A stretch of DNA of 64,000 nucleotides from Ciona savignyi (lineage: Eukaryota > Chordata > Ascidiacea > Phlebobranchia > Cionidae), in the NCBI GenBank assembly GCA_000149265.1, contig CH003443.1:175073-239072 (forward strand). Reading direction: 5' to 3'. Below are positions 23,119-32,518 of this stretch, in pieces. The position numbers and the translations under genes were made by a program. Under the pieces are notes generated by a model. That model was not told the DNA's origin and ran no database searches. It was given only the letters and a program-made list of their open reading frames with translations. Positions within the stretch are counted from its first letter, which is position 1, and the number at the start of each line of letters is the position of its first letter.

Positions 23119-26100
23119 TTAGAAAATCTTGCAAACTCTCTTATACCTAGTAAAGGAATCGGTCTGCATGAGATTAAATATGTGGGTTTGGGCTACATCG
23201 AAAGTCGCATAACTTGGGGTTGCGATCTTGGACCAGGTAAGTTCCTTTGTTCGCGAATCCAAGTTCACCTGGAGAGGGACTCGTGAGATAATACATAGAT
23301 ATAGTATATATACAAGGTTTGAATAGCCAAACTCACCTAAAAAGTAAGATAATGTAGCCGAATGGTTAACGCGAGTGATACATATAAACTGTATAAAAAA
23401 TCTTACGGACGGACCAATCATTGGTTCGAACCTTATCCGAGTAAAAATAGACGCCTAAACTGTACGGTCATGTGGTCAATAAATTAAAGTGACCGGTAAG
23501 TTTTCAAATTATAACTTTCCTAGTGACGAGATTCATTAGTTCAAAACATGGCCCGAATAATAAAACAAATCGTAAACTTTATTCTTTAAAAATTGGAAGC
23601 AATCATAATATTCTTTAAAAGTCTTAATTTATAAATAATGTAAAACTTTAAAAGAGATATAATAGATAATCAAAATAAGGACTTTATGTAAATATAATGC
23701 AATTATACTACCCCATTAGACTAATCTGTCAGACCTTCTAAAGTAAAATGGATTTGTTTAATTAAAAGACAAACCTGCTTATCAGCACCAGGGGCGAGGT
23801 ATTCGACGTATATTTGGTTTGCCACCTTTTTTAGTTTGCAAGGTTTTAGAGATTTATATTCTTCACATTCAAGCCAAAAATCGAGGTTTTCTGAACTGAA
23901 TTCACTGACCAGGAACTCTCTGTATGAAGTAGTGCTGGCTAGAATACAAAGACACCGTTATATTGGGTATGTATACGAGCAGATGGGTATCAGATTCGTT
24001 ACTTTTTCGATTACAGAATAACAGTTCTGTGAACTAATAGTTAAAGAGCCCGATTTACAATTTTATATTAAAAACGGCCATACTGACGAGTCCATAATGG
24101 ATTTAAAATACCGGTAAAAACCTACCCGTGATAAAAGTTACATCTTTCAAAATATGTATATTGCTAAAAATATACATGCAGATGTTGAAATTGTTAAATT
24201 GTAAATGCGACCAATAGATAAATCCAATAACCTCACAAGTCGAACCACCCGCCTTTATTTGACAGAACATCTTCTAATGTTGTCGGTTTTACATTATTTT
24301 CACTCCGAATATTTATGTAAAATGGAGGCCAGTTTAAGTTAACGGTTGTGTAAATATACATTTATTTTATAATTTTATTTCGATTGGTTTAAAATAAAAA
24401 AAATCATTGGAAACGTATAACTGAAAAATACACGAGTGGGGTAGAAATCGAACACGGGATCAACAGGTTCCTACCAACATGATCAATGTAACGAGCTACT
24501 TACTTCTTGTGCTTCCTCATGCTTAAACTTCTACGGAAACGAGATTTATTAAAGGTTTTTCCTTGATTCGAAGTTCGCCGGTGGAAGTTTTCTTTTTTAA
24601 TGATTTTGCATTCTTCTCTGATTCGGGGATTTTGCGTTGTTGAAACCACGTCATCAAATTTGACCTTATTAGAAATTAAACTTTTTTATTTGATGTGTTT
24701 TTGTGTTTCAACTCTTAAAAAAACTATACTTACAAAGCGTTCGATTTTCAGTTCCTTTCATTATCTTTCCACATATTACGTTCAACCTTTGATTGAATCG
24801 GCGATTCGAAGTTAACTTTTTCTTTAAACTGCATCAAACTGTCCAATGACAAGCGTCTGCTTAGCGTTCGTTTCATTTGATTCTCGACCATTTTATCGTC
24901 ACTTTTATCTACGTCACTTCCCCAGGTGGAATTTATTCGTCGCCATTGGTGTATCGGGATCGCTGTTACTGTGGTAACCTTCTGACGATGTCGAACTATT
25001 GACGTCATGTTCGACGTCGACGGTTCTTGATGACGATTGTCCTTTGAAATCCGGAGTTGAACAAACTTGTTCCAGAATCGAATAACTCAGTCGAGATGTC
25101 ATGATATCTTCCGGGGTGTAGTTCTTGGGTCGTAAGTGCTTGCGACCTGTCGGTGTTATCGCAGTGTGTGTTGCAGTGCCCGCTCCGGCACCAGAAGCAG
25201 ATATGTTCGAACTTCTTACAACCTCCTTTGCTCGTCGCTCAACTGCAAGTCTGATCCTTGGTCGGACTATAACAGGTGACGGAAGGATTTCTTTCGACGG
25301 TGATGTCAGAAAATTAAAGTTTTTTTTCAACATATTTTGTTCTAATCGAATGTTTCTAGTTTGTTTCTAAAAACAACACTAGTAACGAATTCCTTATCTT
25401 ATTAAAAAGAAAAACTTTGCTCTCTGGTGAAGCCAACTCAAAGCGACCTTGAACAATCCTGACAGGCAAGATAGCAACTGACAATTCGCTACATTCGTGA
25501 CGTATCTTATACTGATCATAGTTTTCCACTTGGCCTACTTTAATTACAATCTGCTTACATAAGGTAGTCCGCATGTCAACAATCCTTTGTATTTTTGCAC
25601 CACAATATTTACCGAGCAAACGGTAACACGAAAGACAATTATCTGGAATCCTAACCTTTCTAGGTCCTATCCCAACCAGTACAAAATGTCATCTCCTATA
25701 CACAATCAGACACACATGGCTTTATATAACACAAAACAGATGTCAGGTGCAAAGATGAAAAAGAACATTGCAATCGATAATTTAAGACACCTGTTCAAAA
25801 CCAAGCTGCAATACCCTGTTCTGCCCGTCGAAGCTGTTTCAATATGTTGACAAGTGATTTGTAAATTACTTCGAGTTCTCTATTATCTTTTTACACACGG
25901 TAACAGCTACAAAAATCGATTATATTATATGTCTTGAAAGTGTGTTGTTTTAGCCAAACACGAGCTTTCCTAGGATGATAATGCAAGGAGCGTAACTGTA
26001 AAGTATGCCAATCAACTTAACCATATATACTGCTGTTGATTCTGACCTTTTTAATCGGAGTTTCGTATAAATTGTCCAGTTGTTTCATCGAATTGTGGTG

Positions 26101-27892
26101 AGTTTGATCCGATACCCAGTTTGGCATCCCGCGGAGTTTTGCGTTGTGGTATCGCTTTGTTTCTGGGATTAACAATTTGAGATGCGGTTTAGAATCTAGT
26201 TGTCAGAATAAAAGCGTCATGATCTTGGCGCTTATTGCCGGAAATGAGACGATTGCATCGTTATTATTTGCATGTCTCGCTTACCTGGTCCCGATCTCAC
26301 GTTCTTTTTTCTTCCGAGCTGATTGTTAAGAAGCTTATACCACCCGCATATTACCTGTATAACATGTAATCTCACATTATAATGCATCAATCATTTCGTA
26401 ATATGACGATGGCAGGTATCATTAACTATGCGGCAACAACATAGCGATATATTAATCAATATAATTGAAAAATGTTAAATACAAAAAACGACAGAAATCA
26501 ATTTTTAGAGATAAAAAAATAGAGTAACCAAATATATTAAAAGAGAAATCTACAGCGATTAAGAGTCTCAAAACATTACAAAGTTTTTGTCCATATTTTT
26601 TAAAATAATTTTTTATTCCGGTTATGTTAATACGTCCTACCTTTGCGGCTTTAAGTTCCACGCAGCTAAAGCTGGTCGAACCAATTTGGTGGTTGTTCCC
26701 CCAAACCGATACCACGATTCTTTGTTTTACTTGCGGTCGCTTGCCTATGCGACTGCGTGGTAAAAAATTAAGTGATTACACTTTAAAATGCACGTCTCGT
26801 GCCAACACTTAAGATAAATACCCATTTAATTTGAATCCCTTGAATTATCCAAGATAATACAGCATACCGCATGTTGGTCGTCGATAGATCGTCGTTATCA
26901 TGTTTACAATAAGCAATGAATTTTTAAGGTCGTGTGGCTGAAAGGTTAACGTGACCGATACATATATCGACTTACATACAAGAAATCGGTCTTAGCAACA
27001 TCATCAGTAAAAATAAACACGAAACCGATACATGTACAGGTTGTATACCACAATTGTCTCAGTGACAAGCCCAACGTGGGTTCGAAACTGGATTGCGGTA
27101 AAAATAGGGAGTTCTCGTACAAGCTGCGACAATAATCACATTTACTTACATAGTTATTACTTCGTGAGTCTCAACATAACGTGAAGTCACGTGTATCTTA
27201 TCACTTTCGTGGCTTCCAACGTTACCTGGTGTCACGTGCACCTGGGAATAGAAAGTTTATTTTTCGGTAAATAACCTTTAGCTGATATAACAGTGTTCTT
27301 TTATAAGCGACTAAAAATTATTTCGTAGACAAATGGTTAATATACCAGGTGACCAATATAATATTGTCATTCTTTAAAATATCATTTTCCAAAATATATG
27401 TCACTAATACATTATTTTCATTCTTTCCGTCCATTAATTTTAATTAAATTAACCCCACCCTTTAACCCGAGAACTCCTGTCACATTTTTCACCCCCATCC
27501 ATGTTATTGTCGCTTGGTTTCGTGACGCACACATTGCAAGCTCCATTTCACCTGGTAACGCATTTAAATGATTAAATCATTTAAATGATTATACAATCAT
27601 ATGACGCGTTAGAAAAGGTAATCTACGACGCACATATATTCTTCAATCAGAAATTATGACATATTTTCCAGATAATACTCCAAGTAATAACAAATATTAA
27701 TCACCTCTCATCGCTCCCGTGATGCTGCTTGTCTTGTATGATTTTTGAAACAAATTAAATTTCGACGGACATTTTCCCTTTTATTCCAGTCCGCTGTACT
27801 TTTTCGCACTTCCCTGCTGCAAGCTAGAACCAACACAAACAATGAAACTTGTGAGTAAAGCTGTGATAAGTTGAGCGATAATCTTCCAAAAG
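23119..27892 (-). pseudogene. C2-RGS gene, copy 2 (heavily damaged)
   Basis: Same exon order as copy 1: 27892-27705, 27551-27459, 27241-27150, 26752-26641, 26354-26285, 26162-26047, 25349-24734 (shortened), 24664-24504, 24314-24253, 23938-23775, 23268-23119. Damage seen directly: the transmembrane exon has a deletion of about 8 bases and an extra base at its acceptor; the first C2 exon has one extra base; the intron before the long exon, together with that exon's acceptor and first codons, is deleted (junction near 25350); an extra C at about 24921 shifts the long exon; one base is missing from the T-run of the next exon (near 24596); and the acceptor of the small exon reads acat instead of acag. 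The two RGS exons remain open. It cannot make the full protein. Confidence 0.8.
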
Positions 27893-28153
27893 CTAGAAAC
27901 TTTAATCCCCTTGTGTTTACTTTATCGACTCAATTTGAATTAAGAAAACAATAATGGCGGAATTAATTTATTTCTCAGTATACTACGCAAACTAAAGCAT
28001 AAATGTGACACAGAGAAATCTCATTTGAAATTTAAAAACTTTGCCGTAGGCTTCGTGTAAAACTTTTTTGTTCTTTGTATACATGCTTGGATGGCGTTTA
28101 AAATGTCGCACTTAAACTAAGACATATACCGGGGCGTTGGTTATGTGTTAAAA
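27893..28153. other. Upstream remnant of copy 2
   Basis: Matches the upstream regions of the other copies (the cagagaaatctcatttgaaa segment and the cgtttaaaatgtcgc segment) up to the point where a hAT-like MITE begins. Confidence 0.4.
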
Positions 28154-28345
28154 CAGGGGTGGGCAACTTCTCTAGTCAGCGGGCCAGATGTGGGAAAATG
28201 AAGTCCTGGGTGGGCCGGATTATTTCATGAATAGTATTTAATATCTTATTTACAGGATACGGTTAGGTACAATCTGCAGGCCGGTCAAAATCCCTTCACA
28301 GCCTGGACCCGGCACGCGGGCCGTGACACCCGGAAACCGGAAAGT
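28154..28345 (+). mobile_element. hAT-like MITE
   Basis: Begins CAGGGGTGGGCAACTT, a terminal sequence typical of hAT elements, followed by a GC-rich body (ggccagatgtggg, gggccggattatttcatga) and a degraded GC-rich end (gcacgcgggccgtgacac). The inverted relative at 60322-60503 keeps the second terminus (CAGGGGCAACACGGGCC). Its base composition stands out from the AT-rich surroundings. No transposase. Confidence 0.7.
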
Positions 28346-28679
28346 CCGAATAAACTTTCATTTTAAAAGATTGTTGACCCGTCCCAATCGGCGGGAGGCC
28401 CACCTTTTAACGCCTTCTCGCTTAGAATTATTATTATAAACGCTTTACCGCTCAACAAGTAACAATATAACGCTCAATACTAATGCAGTAACTTTATCGC
28501 CGAAACCGCCGTTTCGAACGCTGAGAGTATAACGTATTACGAGATATACAATTTGTGCCGTAGCGCTAAAAGGACGTTATTTTAGCCTACCGTTTAACTA
28601 GTAAAGAGCAGAGAACAATTTCTACTGTTCTTGCGTGTAGTTAAGAATAAAATCACCCCTCTGTGACGGATCTCGAATT

Positions 28680-29160
28680 TGTGGAGTCAATTTTGAAGCC
28701 TCAATAGCCAGGGAACTTCGGGTCAGATCTAGTGCTAGTCATAGACATCAAAAGAGCCCCAGTCCTACCTACCTTAACGGTTAGAAACAAAAAATTTCCC
28801 AAAAAGAGAGTCTTTCTTGGAAACGAAATGAGAAACAAAAAAAATGTAAATGCATGCAAAAGGATAGGCGCTACCGTTCCTAAATAAACACAAAGCGCCA
28901 CAGAGGATTAATAGCTTCATGATTATCCATAATAAAACTGTCGTTGTTGCCATCTGCACATTAACCGTGGATGCCAACTCGTTGCTTTAATCCTGAATGG
29001 ACGTAATAATCCCATTTGATACTAAAAAAGCGAAACATTCATCTTGTGTCTTTAATTAACCTATGGACGCTTTAATTGGAACGTGTAATAATTCACGAAA
29101 GGCGGGCATGATCCCACAGTTGTTGGGATCAAGGCGATTTTAGAATAGAAACATCTGTTT
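28680..29160 (-). repeat. 'MATTT' dispersed repeat, minus orientation
   Basis: The minus-strand frame begins MATTTVLLWIIMKLLIL and runs into a TTTCGTTTCT-rich part shared with 38940-39170 and 48430-48690. The tRNA-like end lies towards 29150. It sits upstream of copy 2 on the same strand, as comparable copies do for the other genes, so a 5' exon role cannot be fully excluded. Confidence 0.5.
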
Positions 29161-29534
29161 AGTCGGAGTACTGGGTTAGGCTAATAGCGGACATTGCCTT
29201 AATCCAGTGGGTTATTAGGATTTTCCGAAAATACGTAAAGTTTCAAATCATTTAAACGAAATGCAATAGTTTTTGACCAAGCGGAAGGCCTGCAGGAACA
29301 ATTAAAAAACGACATTGGGGTAATGAGAAAAGGTAAAAATATTCCCACCCTATTGTACAAAGCCATGAATTTTTATTAAAAAATTAAACAAAAGAGAATG
29401 GCATATGACTATGGTGCGCTTTGTGAAATGAAATGTTTTTTTGTTGGACTGCCCAGCATAATGGTTTGTTACAGTAGCCACAAGCTGGAAGGTTACATGT
29501 TCAATCCCACGGTGTAACCTAAAAAATGTGTGTA

Positions 29535-29645
29535 AAATGTATGGTCGTGTGGCCGAATGGTAAGCGCGACCAATATATGTACCGACTCGACTCTTATACA
29601 AAAACGGTCCTGTCATCATGGGTTCGAAACTAAGCTCGGCTGAAA
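29535..29645 (+). repeat. tRNA-like SINE family B
   Basis: A-box-like ggtcgtgtggccgaatggta, then about 60 bases later a B-box-like gggttcgaaac. It has the same layout as the other family B copies and cannot fold as a tRNA. Confidence 0.6.
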
Positions 29646-29689
29646 ATGTGTAAAAGCAATAACTGTAAAGATATTTATTTATTTGAACA

Positions 29690-29870
29690 TGCTTGGTTGG
29701 CTGAGTGGTAGTGCATTGGGATGTCAGCCGAAAGGTTGTGGGTTAAGCTTCTAGCGTATCGATTGTGAACTGTGGCAAGGAACTTTGCAGACATTGCTCA
29801 AACACAATAGACCAATGGGTCGAACATTAACTATTTCCATTGTAAGTAACATACTGCAATAGCTCCGTTA
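29690..29870 (+). repeat. tRNA-like SINE family C
   Basis: Head ttggttggctgagtggtagt with a B-box-like region gttgtgggttaagcttc, then a body related to family A. The inverted relative is at 47640-47740, part of the mirrored layout of the spacers. Confidence 0.6.
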
Positions 29871-30180
29871 AAACCGCCGTGTCCAATTTAATGATCACAA
29901 TTATTTTCTTGTCCCCGATTGACTGTACATTGTTTAGTGAATCAGAGGCCAAAATTATTTCATTCCTAAACTGGCGGACCACGTGATCGATCTACCAATC
30001 GCATATAGTTTGTCACTGCTCTGACATACAATTTTGCATTTCTTTACTGTAAACTCGTAAGAATTATTGCATGGAATGATGTCTATATGGTTAACATGTT
30101 CGCTAAATGCCTTGCTTAAGGACAGTTTGTGTGCCAAAACCATTTACGTAACGGCCCGGCGGCTACTGACCAGACTAATA

Positions 30181-30467
30181 GGATAGGATATTCATGTTTA
30201 TCCCCGTGAATGGGAAAACCAAGGGGGTTAACACACGGGCAATCGTCAGATCACCTCGCGCCCATCGTCAGGTTACCGGAGCTATTGCAGTGTGTTGTAT
30301 ATGATAGACACGTTCCTTCAATTTGGTAGAACCCATTAATCCGCTGGATTTAGGCAATGGCCGTAAAGTGCCTTGCCCAAGGACACAACCGACTAGCTAG
30401 CGACCAGTTTCGCACCTGCAACCTTTTGATTGAAAGGCGACGCACTTAACCGCTAGACCAACGGGCC
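30181..30467 (-). repeat. SINE family A, nearly full-length
   Basis: Complete from the repeated ATCCT-type tail (on plus: ataggataggatattcatgt) to the tRNA-like head (cgcttaaccgct and gaccaacgggcc region). Very close to the plus copy at 52378-52667, so both are young members of the family. Confidence 0.8.
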
Positions 30468-30547
30468 GTACTAATATTTGTAATAAATGACATTTAGAGT
30501 ATTGATTACTAAACACCCGATAATTGTTTGTGTGGAAAATAAATAAC

Positions 30548-30552
30548 GCATA
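30548..30552. other. Target site duplication, left
   Basis: The five bases gcata directly before the left LTR are repeated directly after the right LTR (32331-32335). Paralogous insertion-free sites near 12775 and, inverted, near 46600 run straight through this point. Confidence 0.85.
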
Positions 30553-30683
30553 TGTAGTGTTCAACACACTTTAGGTATAATACGTCCTTTATTATAAGTG
30601 TGTCGAGATGGAAAGAGACCGACGAGAGAGATGCCTCTGGCTTATATAGCCGGCATAACATAGAGATCTTAAATATCACTACA
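30553..30683 (-). repeat. 3' LTR
   Basis: 131 bp, starts TGTAGTG and ends CACTACA, matching the 5' LTR base for base. The last codons and the stop of the gag-KH ORF lie inside it (stop at 30669-30671). Confidence 0.92.
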
Positions 30684-32183
30684 TCCCCCTTTAAAGGATA
30701 AGGAAAATAATGAGACCAGAAATTTAGGTACTATATCAATAACAAACAGTAATATAAAAGCATAACACGTCTCCATCCGGAAACCGTTATTCTTGAATTC
30801 ATTGTCAGTGTTCTGTTTTGGAGTGCCGGTCCTCGTGGCGATGCAGGCCTTAATTTCCGCTTTTGCCTTCTCCACATTCTCGGGAAGACCCGTTACTTTG
30901 AACACTGGCTCTTTATCGCGACACGGTGTCGCTATGTACGTGTGGGTCTGCTTCTGAATTCGTTTAATGGTCGCCCCTTTGGACCCCACCACCAACCCTA
31001 CGATTCGGTAAGGGACTCGAACTTTCACGGCGATGGTTCCGGTTGAACGATTATCGTCGGAAGATACGCTAGTTGGACAGTTTCTTTTCGCGTGCTTATT
31101 ACGAGTTGCGCGAATTTGTGTGAAATGTTCAGCAGTGGATTGAACCTCTCTGCGAGCCATTGCGACGTCCTCCTTTTGGCCGGTAACCACAAACACTGGC
31201 TCCTCCCCACGCATCGGGGTTTTAATGTAAGTGTTCGTCTTCGCCCGGAGCGCTTTAATCTTGCATCCTCGTCTTCCAACAATTTCTGCGACATGTTCCG
31301 AGCTCGGTACGGGCACGCATTCGGTCATGATTTGACCTTTCTTGATTTTCGTGACCTTCTCATCGCAATAGGTTGAAATCCGTCCTAGGTAGGCATCTGA
31401 TTCTTCCGGAGTGATCAACGGTTGCAATCGATGCTTCGATTTACAAACAGTCTTAAAGTGACCACGTTTATCACAAGAAAAACATACTGCGCTTCTAGCA
31501 GGACAACTTGCTCTTTCGTGCGATGATGAGCCGCCACACCATTGGCAGTTATTTGGTTTACGTCGGCATTGATTGCTTCCCCGTGCCACGCTTGTCCTTG
31601 TAGATGCTTTTCTACTGGCGTGCACCGCGTCCAACGATTGATTTCGTTCCTCTTTTAAAGTAATTTGTTGTTGCTTTACAACTTCGGTATTTCTAACCAT
31701 GTTTACCGCTCTTTCGAGGGTTAAATCGCCGATCATCTGTAAACGTCCAGATAGTGAATCGTCGCTAATCCCCACGACTATTCTATCTCTTAACATTTCG
31801 TCTCTGAGCGTCCCATAGTTGCAGTTTTCCGACATTTTATAGAGTGATGTAATAAAATCATCTATAGGCTCCCCAGCCTGTTGCGAGCGTCGATTAAACT
31901 TTGCCCTTTCAAATATTACATTTTGATGGACATTGAAGTGCGCCGTAAACTTAGTTTTTACGGCTTCATACCTTCCTCTTTCCGCTTCCGTTAAATTAAA
32001 CGAGCATAGGATGTCTTCCCCCTTATTGCCTAATAAGTACAGTAAGGTATTTACTTGCTTGGACTGTGATTCGTCCAACAGTCCGATTGCTTCCCGGTAC
32101 CTCTCGAATCTTCGGATCCATGCAGACCATGCTTCTGGAAAACTGAAGTCGAATACTTCCGGTGGAGCTATTTGAAACGACAT
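30669..32183 (-). CDS. Gag with two zinc knuckles fused to two MEX3-like KH domains
   Basis: 504 residues, uninterrupted. Residues about 1-175 are a Gypsy-type Gag ([11 protein letters not shown] near 22, [15 protein letters not shown] near 96-110, [12 protein letters not shown] near 128). Two CCHC knuckles follow: C213-C216-H222-C227 (one residue longer than canonical) and C234-C237-H242-C247 (canonical). [15 protein letters not shown] (256-270) looks like the beginning of a retroviral-type protease that is then cut off. Residues about 287-358 and 383-450 are KH domains with GRRG (303-306) and GSKG (400-403) loops; their text is almost that of MEX3 proteins ([38 protein letters not shown]). 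The end (473-499) is hydrophobic. Known: MEX3 KH domains bind short motifs in mRNA 3' UTRs. Inferred: the fusion gives the particle protein a host-like RNA specificity. Start codon immediately follows the primer site. Confidence 0.93.
   Translation of the reverse strand: MSFQIAPPEVFDFSFPEAWSAWIRRFERYREAIGLLDESQSKQVNTLLYLLGNKGEDILCSFNLTEAERGRYEAVKTKFTAHFNVHQNVIFERAKFNRRSQQAGEPIDDFITSLYKMSENCNYGTLRDEMLRDRIVVGISDDSLSGRLQMIGDLTLERAVNMVRNTEVVKQQQITLKEERNQSLDAVHASRKASTRTSVARGSNQCRRKPNNCQWCGGSSSHERASCPARSAVCFSCDKRGHFKTVCKSKHRLQPLITPEESDAYLGRISTYCDEKVTKIKKGQIMTECVPVPSSEHVAEIVGRRGCKIKALRAKTNTYIKTPMRGEEPVFVVTGQKEDVAMARREVQSTAEHFTQIRATRNKHAKRNCPTSVSSDDNRSTGTIAVKVRVPYRIVGLVVGSKGATIKRIQKQTHTYIATPCRDKEPVFKVTGLPENVEKAKAEIKACIATRTGTPKQNTDNEFKNNGFRMETCYAFILLFVIDIVPKFLVSLFSLSFKGGCSDI
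30684..30699 (-). other. Polypurine tract
   Basis: On the element strand TTTAAAGGGGGA sits directly before the TGTAGTG of the 3' LTR, the expected place for priming of plus-strand DNA. It is also translated as part of the ORF. Confidence 0.8.
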
Positions 32184-32199
32184 CTCACTTCTGACACCA
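32182..32199 (-). other. Primer binding site, tRNA-Leu type
   Basis: TGGTGTCAGAAGTGAGAT follows the 5' LTR without a gap. TGGTGTCAGGAGTGGGA is the usual complement of a tRNA-Leu 3' end; two positions differ. The ATG of the ORF overlaps the last bases, so the leader after the LTR is only about 16 bases. Confidence 0.75.
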
Positions 32200-32330
32200 T
32201 GTAGTGTTCAACACACTTTAGGTATAATACGTCCTTTATTATAAGTGTGTCGAGATGGAAAGAGACCGACGAGAGAGATGCCTCTGGCTTATATAGCCGG
32301 CATAACATAGAGATCTTAAATATCACTACA
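32200..32330 (-). repeat. 5' LTR with promoter and polyadenylation signals
   Basis: 131 bp. On the element strand a TATA-like CTATATAAG lies at 32296-32288 and an AATAAA at 32240-32235, giving a compact U3-R-U5. The terminal TGTAGTG and CACTACA are inverted repeats. Confidence 0.92.
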
Positions 32331-32335
32331 GCATA
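32331..32335. other. Target site duplication, right
   Basis: gcata, a perfect copy of 30548-30552. Confidence 0.85.
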
Positions 32336-32518
32336 CAAAATATGAAAATTCTTTTTGTTCCTTGTTAATTTCATGCTAGCCGGTCATCTCGGAGTACGCC
32401 TGGTATGCTGTCTTATCTTGGGGTTAGTTTTTATCACGCAGAATTATATCCATCAAATGTATTTAATAAGAAAATGGAACATATACAAAAAATTCAAAAT
32501 CAGCATTTTAGGAAATCT

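Larger units (their letters stand above)
30553..32330 (-). mobile_element. Complete non-autonomous LTR retrotransposon carrying MEX3-type KH domains
   Basis: 1778 bp, read on the minus strand: 5' LTR 32330-32200, primer binding site, one ORF, polypurine tract, 3' LTR 30683-30553, bracketed by a 5 bp target duplication. By eye the two 131 bp LTRs show no difference, so insertion was recent. There is no room for, and no trace of, reverse transcriptase, RNase H or integrase, so the element must depend on enzymes of a related Gypsy-type element. Size and layout are those of TRIM or gag-only elements; the captured host domains make it unusual. Confidence 0.93.
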
